Shown: in pieces, positions 26,984 through 35,703 of the stretch
Numbering within the stretch: position 1 is the first letter of the stretch
Layout of the letters: every line of letters begins with the position of its first letter
Source: Parapedobacter tibetensis
GTDB lineage: Bacteria; Bacteroidota; Bacteroidia; Sphingobacteriales; Sphingobacteriaceae
DNA: 64,000 bases
Assembly (NCBI RefSeq): GCF_024704835.1
Contig: NZ_JAMXBE010000001.1
Span: forward strand, 558,001 to 622,000
Direction of reading: 5' to 3'
Position numbers and translations under genes: made by a program
The notes under the pieces: generated by a model
Seen by the model: only the letters and a program-made list of their open reading frames with translations
The model's database searches: none
What the model was told of the DNA's origin: nothing

Positions 26984-28473
26984 GTGAAAACACATCAATT
27001 CAGGCGATAGAAGGCCTCCTTACGTTGGCACAGGAAGCATTTTTAACCTATAAACGCTCCAATCTAAAGCAAAGGGCTTCGTTTATGCATCAAGTAGCCG
27101 ACGAAATCGAAGCTTTGGGACCGGAACTTATCGCCGCGGCACAAGCCGAGACGAATCTTCCGGAGGCCCGGTTGATGGGTGAAAAAGCGCGGACAGTCTT
27201 TCAATGGCGTAGCTATGCGGATGCATTGATAGCAGGAAATGTATTGGATATACGAATCGATACGGCTACTCCAACGCGTACGCCTCCCAAACCGGATTTA
27301 CGAAAGACCTGTACAGGGTTGGGTATTGTAGTGGTATTTGGGGCAAGCAATTTCCCTTTTGCATTTTCTACTGCAGGAGGCGATACGGCTTCTGCAATTG
27401 CTGCAGGCTGTCCTGTCATCGTGAAGACCCATCCTGGCCATCCGAATACATCTGCCTTGATGGCCGGTGCTATAAGCACTGCCGTTCAAAAAGCCGGCCT
27501 GCCAATAGGCTTGTTTGCAGAGGTGCGTAGCGATTCATTTGAGGGCGGCCAGTTCCTGGTATCCCATCCATTGGTCAAGGCCGTAGGCTTCACCGGTTCA
27601 TTCGCGGGTGGCAAAGCCTTGTATGACTTGGCGGCCAAACGCCCTGAACCCATACCTATCTTCGCCGAAATGGGCAGCGTAAACCCGGTGTTTCTCCTAC
27701 CGAAAAAACTGGAAAATGCAGCGGCAGAAATGGCAAAGCAATATGCTGCCTCCTTGACATTGGGCGTAGGGCAATTCTGCACCAACCCCGGAATCCTTGT
27801 TGTGCCCAATCACCCGGAATTACAGCACTTCCTTCACGTTCTGAAGCAAGAGATTGATAATACCGCGCCTGCACGCATGCTGCATCAAGGTATTTCCGAT
27901 GCCTACCACAAAAATAAAGCGGTATTATTAGCACAAAGTGGAGTGAAGGTCCTTGCAATGGCAGAAGGTGTTTCAGCGGGCAATCATGGAAGTGCTGTGG
28001 TAGCCTCCGTCAAGGCCTCTCAGTTTTTGGCTAATGAAAAATTAGGTCATGAAGTATTTGGACCATTCGGCCTAGTGGTTACCTATGACAACCTCGAAGA
28101 AGCGGTTGCCCTAGCCCAAACCTTGCCGGGACAGCTCACAGCTACCCTATTAGCCGAACAGCAAGACTTAGAAAGTCATCAAACATTAATCGAACTACTT
28201 ACCGAAAAATGTGGACGTCTGCTATTTAATGGATTCCCTACTGGGGTGGAAATATGCTATGCCATGCAGCATGGAGGGCCTTATCCCGCAAGCACCGATA
28301 GCCGTTTCACTTCCGTGGGACCAGATGCCATCAGACGGTTTGCTCGGCCATTGAGCTACCAAAATTGGCCGGATGAATCCCTGCCAGATGAACTGAAAAA
28401 TGCTAATCCCTTGGAAATTTGGCGTACGGTTAATGGCGAGTTGACTAAAGAACCTATTGATTTTAGATTGTAG
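26980..28473 (+). CDS. Alpha-ketoglutarate semialdehyde (2,5-dioxovalerate) dehydrogenase
   Basis: NAD(P)-dependent aldehyde dehydrogenase, 497 residues, oxidising 2,5-dioxovalerate to alpha-ketoglutarate, the last step of hydroxyproline breakdown. Seen: VVVFGASNFPFAFSTAGGDTA with the catalytic-pocket N124, VIVKTHPGHP, GFTGSFAGGKAL, general base E230 in IFAEMGSVNPVF, and nucleophile C267 in LGVGQFCTNPG. The GDTASAIAAG and HPGHP features are typical of the KGSADH subgroup. The last codons and stop lie within an interspersed repeat, which may have replaced the original C-terminus. Confidence 0.92.
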   Translation: MSENTSIQAIEGLLTLAQEAFLTYKRSNLKQRASFMHQVADEIEALGPELIAAAQAETNLPEARLMGEKARTVFQWRSYADALIAGNVLDIRIDTATPTRTPPKPDLRKTCTGLGIVVVFGASNFPFAFSTAGGDTASAIAAGCPVIVKTHPGHPNTSALMAGAISTAVQKAGLPIGLFAEVRSDSFEGGQFLVSHPLVKAVGFTGSFAGGKALYDLAAKRPEPIPIFAEMGSVNPVFLLPKKLENAAAEMAKQYAASLTLGVGQFCTNPGILVVPNHPELQHFLHVLKQEIDNTAPARMLHQGISDAYHKNKAVLLAQSGVKVLAMAEGVSAGNHGSAVVASVKASQFLANEKLGHEVFGPFGLVVTYDNLEEAVALAQTLPGQLTATLLAEQQDLESHQTLIELLTEKCGRLLFNGFPTGVEICYAMQHGGPYPASTDSRFTSVGPDAIRRFARPLSYQNWPDESLPDELKNANPLEIWRTVNGELTKEPIDFRL

Positions 28474-28518
28474 ATTTTAGATTGGCTGACAGCTGATAAC
28501 CGATAGCTGAAGGCCGAT
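28461..28518 (+). repeat. Interspersed intergenic repeat, copy B
   Basis: Opposite-orientation copy of the element at 4718-4781. It begins inside the aldehyde dehydrogenase gene, supplies its last codons and TAG stop, and runs nearly to the epimerase start. A weaker relative, GGCTGATAGCTGAC, follows upp near 33711. Confidence 0.8.
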
Positions 28519-28526
28519 TGCTGACG

Positions 28527-29534
28527 ATGAAAAAAACATTCTCATGCATCGATGCCCATACCTGCGGCAATCCAGTAAGACTGGTAACTGGTGGCGGGCC
28601 ATTGCTACAAGGCAATAGTATGATGGAGCGTAGGCTCCATTTTTTGGCCGAATACGATTGGATACGGAAAGGGCTGATGTTTGAACCGCGGGGCCATGAC
28701 ATGATGAGCGGCAGTATCCTCTATCCCCCTGTAAATCCCGCTAATGACATTGGTGTACTCTATATTGAAACCAGCGGTTGCCTTCCCATGTGTGGGCACG
28801 GCACCATCGGCACAGTCACCATTGCCATAGAAGAAGGATTAGTCATACCGAAAATCCCGGGCAAGCTCCGCCTGGAAACCCCCGCCGGATTGGTACTGAT
28901 TGATTATATCCAAGTGGAAAAGAAGGTGAAATCGGTGAAGTTGACCAATGTTAAATCTTTCTTGGCCGCCGAAGGACTTACCGTCGAATGCCCGGATTTG
29001 GGAAACCTTAACGTGGATGTGGCTTATGGGGGAAACTTCTATGCGATTGTTGATCCGCAGAAAAACTTCAAAGGGCTGGAACACCATACGGCCGACCAAT
29101 TAATCAGTTGGAGCCGGATATGCCGCCAACGGCTCAATGATCAATATACCTTTATACACCCCGAAGATAAAAACATCAACGGACTGAGTCATATTCAATG
29201 GACAGGTTCCGTACTTGACCCTACTTCTACAGCGCGTAATGCGGTATTCTACGGCGATAAGGCGATAGACCGTTCACCTTGCGGTACGGGCACATCAGCC
29301 CGCATGGCGCAATGGCATGCCAAGGGCAAACTCAAAAAAGGTGATAAGTTTGTACATGAAAGTATTATAGGTTCCAAGTTCGTCGGTACCATCGAAGAAG
29401 AAGTGGCCGATGCGTTTGGTGATGGGAGGCCGGCTATCGTGCCAGGTATTGAAGGGTGGGCCATGGTGACGGGTTATAATACCATCATCATTGATGATGA
29501 TGATCCCTATGCGCATGGATTTCAGGTGATTTAG
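28527..29534 (+). CDS. 4-hydroxyproline 2-epimerase (proline racemase superfamily)
   Basis: Cofactor-independent enzyme converting trans-4-hydroxy-L-proline to cis-4-hydroxy-D-proline, about 335 residues. It has the N-terminal CIDAHTCGNPVRLV, the first catalytic Cys C89 in LPMCGHGTIG, and the second C252 in DRSPCGTGTSAR. The two-Cys pattern marks an epimerase/racemase; trans-3-hydroxyproline dehydratases carry Thr at the second site. ATG at 28527 is chosen over an upstream in-frame TTG. Third gene of the operon. Confidence 0.92.
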   Translation: MKKTFSCIDAHTCGNPVRLVTGGGPLLQGNSMMERRLHFLAEYDWIRKGLMFEPRGHDMMSGSILYPPVNPANDIGVLYIETSGCLPMCGHGTIGTVTIAIEEGLVIPKIPGKLRLETPAGLVLIDYIQVEKKVKSVKLTNVKSFLAAEGLTVECPDLGNLNVDVAYGGNFYAIVDPQKNFKGLEHHTADQLISWSRICRQRLNDQYTFIHPEDKNINGLSHIQWTGSVLDPTSTARNAVFYGDKAIDRSPCGTGTSARMAQWHAKGKLKKGDKFVHESIIGSKFVGTIEEEVADAFGDGRPAIVPGIEGWAMVTGYNTIIIDDDDPYAHGFQVI

Positions 29535-29556
29535 TCATTAGTCGTTAGTTAAAGAA

Positions 29557-30840
29557 ATGGTTTCAACCAGCCAACCCAATACAACCGCAGCTAGTGGAAC
29601 CGCCCTCGTCATTGGTGGTGGTATTGTAGGCCTTGCTTCAGCATATTATTTGGCCAAAGACGGATGGCAAGTGACCGTTGTGGATAAAGGCGATTTTTAC
29701 GACAACTGTTCATACGGCAATGCGGGCATGATTGTACCGAGCCATTTCACTCCGATGGCTGCTCCCGGTATTGTAGCACAAGGCATCAAATGGCTATTCA
29801 ATAGCCGGAGTCCCTTTTATATGAAGCCTTCGCCAAGTCTTTCGCTTATATCATGGGGGCTTAAATTTCTCAAGCATGCCAATGAAAAACATGTAAAACA
29901 ATCTGCACCGCATATTCTGGGCTTAAATGTATTAAGTAAAACACTGTACAACGAGCTTTCCGTGGAATTGGGTGATGAGTTTGGTCTAGCGCATAAAGGC
30001 ATCCTGATGCTGTATAAAACGGAGAAAACTGCCGAAGAGGAAATCCACCTTGCAGGTGAGGCCAAGGCATTGGGGCTAGAACTTGATATCTTGGACAGCA
30101 AGCAGGTACAGGCCTTGGAACCTGATGTGCAGTTGGATGTGATGGGCGCCGTACATTACCGGAGTGACGCTCACCTCTATCCGCCTGCCTTGATAGCGCT
30201 TTTAATCGCCAAAATCAAGGCTATGGGTGTCCGGCTCGTACCGAATGAAGAAGTGGTGGATATCCTTCACCGCGATGGAAAAATCACTGAAGTTATTAGC
30301 GAGACAAATGAATTTCATACAGACATCGTGGTACTTACCGGTGGTGCTTGGTTGCAAGGATTGGCCAAAAAGGTTGGGTTATCCATCCCATTGATGCCCG
30401 GAAAAGGGTATTCCTTCATGACTACCGCATTTGATGGTAAAGTGAGGCATCCATCCCTATTGCTGGAAGCACGTGTGGCGCTTACTCCCATGGGTGGCAA
30501 GGTACGCATTGGTGGCACGATGGAGCTTGGTCCTATCAATCACCATATCAATATGCACAGGGTAGAAGGTATCGTGAATGCCATACCGGAATATTATCCC
30601 GGATACCGGTTGCCCATGCCTGACAAAAAGGAAATTTGGCATGGGTTCAGGCCTTGCTCACCAGACGGCCTTCCCTATCTGGGGTATTCGAAAACCATTA
30701 ATAATTTGATTGTGGCGGGAGGCATGGGCATGATGGGGCTCAGCCTTGGGCCCGCGGCCGGAAAAATTGTGGCTGAGCTTGCCCTTGGCCAAAAACCTTC
30801 GGCTGATATCATATTATTCAACCCCCAACGGTACCATTGA
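29557..30840 (+). CDS. FAD-dependent D-amino acid (D-hydroxyproline) dehydrogenase
   Basis: DAO/DadA superfamily flavoenzyme, 427 residues. The FAD-binding motif is ALVIGGGIVGLASAYYLAKDGW, followed by the VVDKGDFYDNCSYGNAGMIVPSH block of the DadA group; late blocks are VVLTGGAWLQGLAK, MPGKGYSF and the C-terminal GGMGMMGLSLGPAAGKIVAEL. In this context it should oxidise cis-4-hydroxy-D-proline to pyrroline-4-hydroxy-2-carboxylate, feeding the DHDPS-family enzyme. Last gene of the operon; convergent with uvrB, with no clear terminator between. Confidence 0.9.
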   Translation: MVSTSQPNTTAASGTALVIGGGIVGLASAYYLAKDGWQVTVVDKGDFYDNCSYGNAGMIVPSHFTPMAAPGIVAQGIKWLFNSRSPFYMKPSPSLSLISWGLKFLKHANEKHVKQSAPHILGLNVLSKTLYNELSVELGDEFGLAHKGILMLYKTEKTAEEEIHLAGEAKALGLELDILDSKQVQALEPDVQLDVMGAVHYRSDAHLYPPALIALLIAKIKAMGVRLVPNEEVVDILHRDGKITEVISETNEFHTDIVVLTGGAWLQGLAKKVGLSIPLMPGKGYSFMTTAFDGKVRHPSLLLEARVALTPMGGKVRIGGTMELGPINHHINMHRVEGIVNAIPEYYPGYRLPMPDKKEIWHGFRPCSPDGLPYLGYSKTINNLIVAGGMGMMGLSLGPAAGKIVAELALGQKPSADIILFNPQRYH

Positions 30841-30867
30841 TCGTAGTTTTAGCTGGAAAATTGAACC

Positions 30868-32901
30868 TTATAAGCCGAACAATTCCGCATAAGTCTTCTC
30901 CAACGCAAACATCTCGTCACGCAATTTGGCTGCCTGCAGGAAATCCATTGTTTTGGCTGCCTTTTCCATGTCTTTACGCACCTTATCGATGGACTGACGT
31001 AATTGAGGCTTACTCATGTATTGAACCAACGGATCGGCGGCTATGCTACTGGTGGGGTCTGGTTCTACGTAGATATTGGCTTCGCCACCTTTAAAGCTAG
31101 CCACCGAGGTTTGCCCCATGATGGATTCCCGCGATTTACCCACCGTACGCGGTGTGATGCCGTGCTCCTCATTGTAGTGGACCTGTTTTTCGCGACGACG
31201 GTTGGTTTCCTCAATGGTGGTGCGCATGCTATCTGTAATCGTATCCGCATACATGATTACCCTGCCCTTATCATTCCGTGCGGCGCGACCGATGGTTTGT
31301 ATAAGTGCGCGCGCTGATCGGAGAAATCCTTCTTTATCTGCATCTAAAATGGCCACCAGAGTCACTTCGGGAAGATCGAGCCCCTCACGGAGGAGGTTGA
31401 TCCCTACCAACACATCGAACTCGCCCAAACGCAATCCCCGCAAAATTTCCACCCGCTCCAAGGTCTTGATTTCCGAGTGGATATAACGCACACGGATACC
31501 CAATTTGGCCATGTATTTAGTCAGCTCCTCACTCATTCGTTTAGTAAGAGTAGTCACCAATATCCTACCTCCTTCCTTGGTCACCTTGTCTACTTCATCC
31601 AGCAGGTCATCCACTTGATTGATAACCGGCCGAATCTCAATCATGGGATCTAACAAACCGGTAGGGCGTATCACCTGCTCCACCACCACACCTTCTGTCT
31701 GCTGCAATTCGTAATCGCCCGGTGTGGCGCTCACATAAATGGTCTGTGTGATGAGCGATTCGAACTCGGGAAAATTCAGCGGTCGGTTGTCTAATGCCGC
31801 CGGCAAACGGAAACCATATTCTACTAATGACATCTTCCGCGAACGGTCGCCTCCATACATGGCTCGGATTTGGGGGATGGTTACATGGCTTTCATCAATT
31901 ACCATCAGGTAATCATCCGGGAAGTAATCAAGCAAGCAGAACGGACGCATGCCCGGCTGTCGGCCATCGAAAAACCGTGAATAATTCTCAATGCCACTGC
32001 AATACCCCAGTTCACGCATCATCTCCAGATCATAATTGACACGTTCCTCTAACCTTTTGGCTTCCATGGGCCTGCCATCCGCCAACAATTGCGTTTTGCG
32101 CAACTCCAATTCCTCTCCTATGGCCCAGAGCGATTGCGTAAATTTCTCCTTTGGTGTTACAAACAAATTAGCCGGAAACAACGCCATGTTTTCCATTTTC
32201 TCCAAGGTCTTACCCGAGATAGGGTCAATGACACTCAGTTCATCGATTTCATCCCCGAAAAAAGAAACGCGATATGCCTCGTCCATATAAGCAGGAAACA
32301 CATCCACCGTATCGCCTTTGACACGGAACGTACCGCGTTTGAAATCAGTGGTGGTGCGTGCGTACAATATCTCTACCAGCCGATGCAGAAATGCATTCCG
32401 GCCAATGACTGTACCCACCCCAAAACGGAATATCGATCGGGAAAAATCCTCTGGATTACCCATACCATAAATACATGAAACGGATGATACCACAATCACA
32501 TCCCGTCTGCCCGACATCAAGGCCGATGTGGTGCGTAGGCGCAATTTTTCAATTTCGTCGTTGATGGCGAGGTCCTTCTCGATGTAGGTATTCGATGACG
32601 CGATATACGCTTCCGGTTGGTAATAATCATAGTAAGACACAAAGTAATTGACCGCATTATCAGGAAAAAACTGTTTGAATTCGCCGTAAAGTTGTGCTGC
32701 CAATGTTTTATTGTGGCTTAAGATCAACGCAGGTCGTTGGGTTTGTTGGATGACATTGGCAATGGAGAAGGTTTTGCCTGAGCCAGTCACCCCCAACAGG
32801 GTTTGGTACATCTCGCCGGCGTTGACTCCTTCCACCAACTGACGGATGGCCTCGGGTTGGTCGCCTGTCGGTGTGTATGCTGAGGTGAGCTTAAACTTCA
32901 T
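30868..32901 (-). CDS. uvrB: UvrABC excinuclease subunit B
   Basis: Nucleotide excision repair helicase-like subunit that, with UvrA and UvrC, verifies and incises damaged DNA. About 677 residues from the ATG at 32901, the family length; a longer in-frame start would add 36 non-conserved residues. Seen: FKLTSAYTPTGDQPEAIRQL, Walker A GVTGSGKT (37-44), the beta-hairpin-region VSYYDYYQPEAYIASSNTYIEKD, MVIDESHVT, TKRMSEELTKYM, GLDLPEVTLVAILDADKEGF and the C-terminal UVR domain near residues 640-675 that binds UvrC. Confidence 0.98.
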   Translation of the reverse strand: MKFKLTSAYTPTGDQPEAIRQLVEGVNAGEMYQTLLGVTGSGKTFSIANVIQQTQRPALILSHNKTLAAQLYGEFKQFFPDNAVNYFVSYYDYYQPEAYIASSNTYIEKDLAINDEIEKLRLRTTSALMSGRRDVIVVSSVSCIYGMGNPEDFSRSIFRFGVGTVIGRNAFLHRLVEILYARTTTDFKRGTFRVKGDTVDVFPAYMDEAYRVSFFGDEIDELSVIDPISGKTLEKMENMALFPANLFVTPKEKFTQSLWAIGEELELRKTQLLADGRPMEAKRLEERVNYDLEMMRELGYCSGIENYSRFFDGRQPGMRPFCLLDYFPDDYLMVIDESHVTIPQIRAMYGGDRSRKMSLVEYGFRLPAALDNRPLNFPEFESLITQTIYVSATPGDYELQQTEGVVVEQVIRPTGLLDPMIEIRPVINQVDDLLDEVDKVTKEGGRILVTTLTKRMSEELTKYMAKLGIRVRYIHSEIKTLERVEILRGLRLGEFDVLVGINLLREGLDLPEVTLVAILDADKEGFLRSARALIQTIGRAARNDKGRVIMYADTITDSMRTTIEETNRRREKQVHYNEEHGITPRTVGKSRESIMGQTSVASFKGGEANIYVEPDPTSSIAADPLVQYMSKPQLRQSIDKVRKDMEKAAKTMDFLQAAKLRDEMFALEKTYAELFGL

Positions 32902-32956
32902 GTGAATTGGGAAGATAGTATGCTTTGGAAAAACTTTGTTACATCGGAATTGTTTA

Positions 32957-32964
32957 CAAAGGTA
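32957..32964 (-). promoter_or_regulatory. Candidate -7 box of uvrB
   Basis: On the minus strand TACCTTTG matches TAnnTTTG about 56 bases before the uvrB ATG, in the divergent gap with upp. A TTTTG lies close upstream, but a correctly spaced -33 element is not clear. Confidence 0.4.
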
Positions 32965-33055
32965 CAAAATAACAAGCAGACCGGCATCTGTCAGTCGGCC
33001 GATTATCAATAAGAGCCGTGTTTAATCGTCTATAAATTATACCTATATTTACACA

Positions 33056-33700
33056 ATGGTCCATATCTTAACCCAACAGAATAGTGTTGCCAACCATTTC
33101 CTTGCCGAGCTGCGCAATGTAGAAGTGCAACAGGACCGCATGCGTTTTCGGCGGAACCTTGAACGTTTGGGAGAAATATTTGCTTACGAAATCAGCAAAA
33201 CACTGCCTTATGAACCAATTGAGATCGAGACACCGTTGGGCCTCGCAGAGACTTCCTTGTTACAGGAACAGCCTGTACTGGCCACCGTCATCCGTGCAGG
33301 ATTGCCTATGCATCAAGGTATGCTCCATGTTTTTGACCAAGCCGAATGTGCATTCATTGCCGCTTACCGCAAGGCTAAGAAAAGCGGAACCTTTGAAATC
33401 CATAAGGAATATGTGAGTACCGTTAATCTCGATGGCCGTATTGTGATTTTGGCAGACCCCATGCTGGCTACAGGCAAAACCATTGTACTTACCTGTAAAG
33501 AGCTACTGGACGAATTTGACATCAAAAGTCTTTATATTGTAGCGGCGATTGCCAGCGAGGAAGGCGTTGCTCATGTACGTGCATTCCTGCCCCAAGCACA
33601 ACTATGGGTGGGCGACGTAGACAGCGAGCTTACTAGCAAATCGTATATAGTCCCTGGTTTGGGTGATGCCGGAGATTTGGCTTTTGGGGTAAAAGAGTAA
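33056..33700 (+). CDS. upp: Uracil phosphoribosyltransferase
   Basis: Pyrimidine salvage enzyme making UMP from uracil and PRPP, 214 residues. The PRPP-binding loop is VILADPMLATGKTIV, the conserved TVIRAGLPMHQGM lies upstream, and VPGLGDAGDLAFG near the C-terminus contacts uracil. Divergent from uvrB. Bacteroidota UPRTs are a distinct branch, consistent with the N-terminal sequence here. Confidence 0.93.
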   Translation: MVHILTQQNSVANHFLAELRNVEVQQDRMRFRRNLERLGEIFAYEISKTLPYEPIEIETPLGLAETSLLQEQPVLATVIRAGLPMHQGMLHVFDQAECAFIAAYRKAKKSGTFEIHKEYVSTVNLDGRIVILADPMLATGKTIVLTCKELLDEFDIKSLYIVAAIASEEGVAHVRAFLPQAQLWVGDVDSELTSKSYIVPGLGDAGDLAFGVKE

Positions 33701-33884
33701 TAGCAGTAGGCTGATAGCTGACATCCACCTGTTGAAAACCAACATTATGTTAATAAAAACATAACGCTAAGTTGTTGGGATTAAGAAAGTTTTGCACTTA
33801 TCTTTATATGATTTTTGACCGATGTGGATTATCGATGTGGAAAACTACCATTGGTCTTTATATTACCAGCTAAATCCGATCAGT

Positions 33885-34358
33885 ATGACTTGGAAAAAAT
33901 TCAGTGGCGAACCCTTACGCCAACCCATTCTTGACGAAGTATCCACCACCATTGTCCGTGAATATGCTCTGGGCAACAAGCTCAAAGTCTGTATCGGTAC
34001 GGACTCCCAAGTAAAGGGTGCCACCACCGAGTTTGCTACGGTCATCGTGTTTGTACGCGAGAAGAAAGGCGGATTCATGTACATCCATCAAGACCGAACC
34101 ACTCAAAAAATGAGCATCAAGGAACGCATGCTTGCCGAAGTACAGCGCTCCATTGAGATTGCCTATTCGCTCTGCGACATGCTTGACCGCTATGATGTAG
34201 ATCTTGAGGTACATGCCGATATCAATACCAACCCCATGTTCAAATCCAATCAGGCCTTGCACGATGCCATGGGTTATATCCTCAGCATGGGATTTGTATT
34301 CAAGGCCAAGCCGGAGGCCTTTGCCAGCTCAGCATGTGCGAATAAAGTGGTGCAGTAG
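33885..34358 (+). CDS. YkuK-like RNase H-fold protein (DUF458)
   Basis: About 158 residues. FSGEPLRQPILDEV, then KVCIGTDSQVKGATTEFATVIVFV with an acidic residue on strand 1 as in RNase H folds, ERMLAEVQRSIEIAYSL, and DVDLEVHADINTNPMFKSNQALHDAMGYIL. Function is not established. The ATG at 33885 (protein starting MTWKKFSGE) fits the family better than the ATG at 33822, which would add 21 unusual residues. Confidence 0.82.
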   Translation: MTWKKFSGEPLRQPILDEVSTTIVREYALGNKLKVCIGTDSQVKGATTEFATVIVFVREKKGGFMYIHQDRTTQKMSIKERMLAEVQRSIEIAYSLCDMLDRYDVDLEVHADINTNPMFKSNQALHDAMGYILSMGFVFKAKPEAFASSACANKVVQ

Positions 34359-34471
34359 ATGGTCTCTCGGGTGACCCGATGGGCATATGGTTCGCCATAG
34401 GATATTGGGTAGGTCTGCTTGTCCTAGTGCAAGCACAGATAGAACCACGAAAAGCAAAAGGACTATCCTGA

Positions 34472-35680
34472 TCATTGCTGTACCTTTACTTCCAATACCA
34501 TGCTGTCCGCATTGTTTTCCGGCACCTTGGTGATCCGTATCAAACCGTGTTTTCCGTCTGCCGTCTGGAATACAGTTACATTGCCGACCGCCAAGGCTGA
34601 TAGTGCATTGGCGGTATTGGCCACCCCTTCAAAAATTGAAATCAGTGCATCGTCCTTTTCGATGGCTTCGAATGCAGCTTCAGTAACTGAAGATGTTACA
34701 TTCGCCAGTTTTGTATTGTTACGCGTTGGCCATTCACCCAAAGCATCGTCTCCCGAATTGGCTGCCGTATAGATGAATTGCGCAGCATTTTGGAAATCGG
34801 GCGCCGCTAGGTTGCCCCGTGTACTGGAACTGTAGAACAACAACAGGTCAATGTCGGCGCTGATTGCAGCCACACCTTGCCTGAAATGCACGCTTCCTGT
34901 CGCCAAATTCAGGAAATGCCCGTGTTCGGCACTCATTTGGGAGCCCAGTTCCGCAGTGTAGGTAATGATAGGCTGTGGTGCACGATCCCCGTCCACCGTA
35001 ACGGTGTATGTAACCTCGGCCGTTTTCTCTTCTTCATCAGTTACCCGGACGGTAAACACCAATTCCATGCCTGCATCGTCGTTGCCGGGTGAGAAGGAAA
35101 ACCGGTAATCCGTAGCGAATGGGTCGGCAAACTCCGTTTGGGTCAGGCTGTCGATGGCCATTCCGTGCAATAGGGTTTCGATTTTACGGATCTCCATTTC
35201 TGAAACAACCTGTATTTCAAATTCCAGGTGCTCATCGATAAATATGGTTTCCGGCAGCTCGCTTGGCAATAGCATGGAAATGTTGATAGGCGCTTCCTCC
35301 ACTGTTACATGATGGGTGGCCGTGGTGGTATATCCACGCTTGTCGTGTGCAACGATGACAAAGGTCAAATTCCTCCCGATATCAAACCGCGTTGGCGTAA
35401 ACAAAAAACTGTAGGTGTCCGAACTCGCATTTTCGAAGCTGTTTTTTTCACTGCCGGCTACGGACTGGAAATCCATTCGCACTTCAATTTTCTCAAGTCC
35501 AGCGGAGGCCTCTACCCCCACGTCAAATGCCAATTCGCGCCCAGCATAAGCTGTAGTCGGCAATCCCGGTGGAAGCACGACGTTAAAGGTCGCAGGCTCT
35601 TCCATTTTCTCACAGGCGGTATGCAGGCTTGCAACAGCAAACGCAACCACATAAAATAAGAAAAAGCTGATTCTTTTCAT
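34472..35680 (-). CDS. Lipoprotein with Ig-like domains, possible SusE/F-type PUL component
   Basis: 402 residues. A signal peptide ends in lipobox SLHTAC. Two beta-rich repeats follow (about 30-130 and 130-232), each built as VLP-x-x-LP-T then FxVGVEASAGLEKIEV / FEIQVVSEMEIRKIET and ending in an FxFxP strand and a tail such as VTVEE. The C-terminal half (about 235-402) is a separate domain beginning YTAELGSQMSAEHGHFLNLATG. No enzyme motif seen. It is the last gene of the locus on the minus strand and may be a surface glycan-binding protein; that is inference. Confidence 0.65.
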   Translation of the reverse strand: MKRISFFLFYVVAFAVASLHTACEKMEEPATFNVVLPPGLPTTAYAGRELAFDVGVEASAGLEKIEVRMDFQSVAGSEKNSFENASSDTYSFLFTPTRFDIGRNLTFVIVAHDKRGYTTTATHHVTVEEAPINISMLLPSELPETIFIDEHLEFEIQVVSEMEIRKIETLLHGMAIDSLTQTEFADPFATDYRFSFSPGNDDAGMELVFTVRVTDEEEKTAEVTYTVTVDGDRAPQPIITYTAELGSQMSAEHGHFLNLATGSVHFRQGVAAISADIDLLLFYSSSTRGNLAAPDFQNAAQFIYTAANSGDDALGEWPTRNNTKLANVTSSVTEAAFEAIEKDDALISIFEGVANTANALSALAVGNVTVFQTADGKHGLIRITKVPENNADSMVLEVKVQQ

Positions 35681-35703
35681 CTCAATAAGTTTTTATCGGT
35701 CAA

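Noticed and set aside
32089-32478. 129-codon plus-strand frame
   Set aside because: Antisense to uvrB.
34359-34471. Terminator between the YkuK-like gene and the Ig-like lipoprotein gene
   Set aside because: Convergent ends are close, but no convincing stem followed by a T-run is visible.
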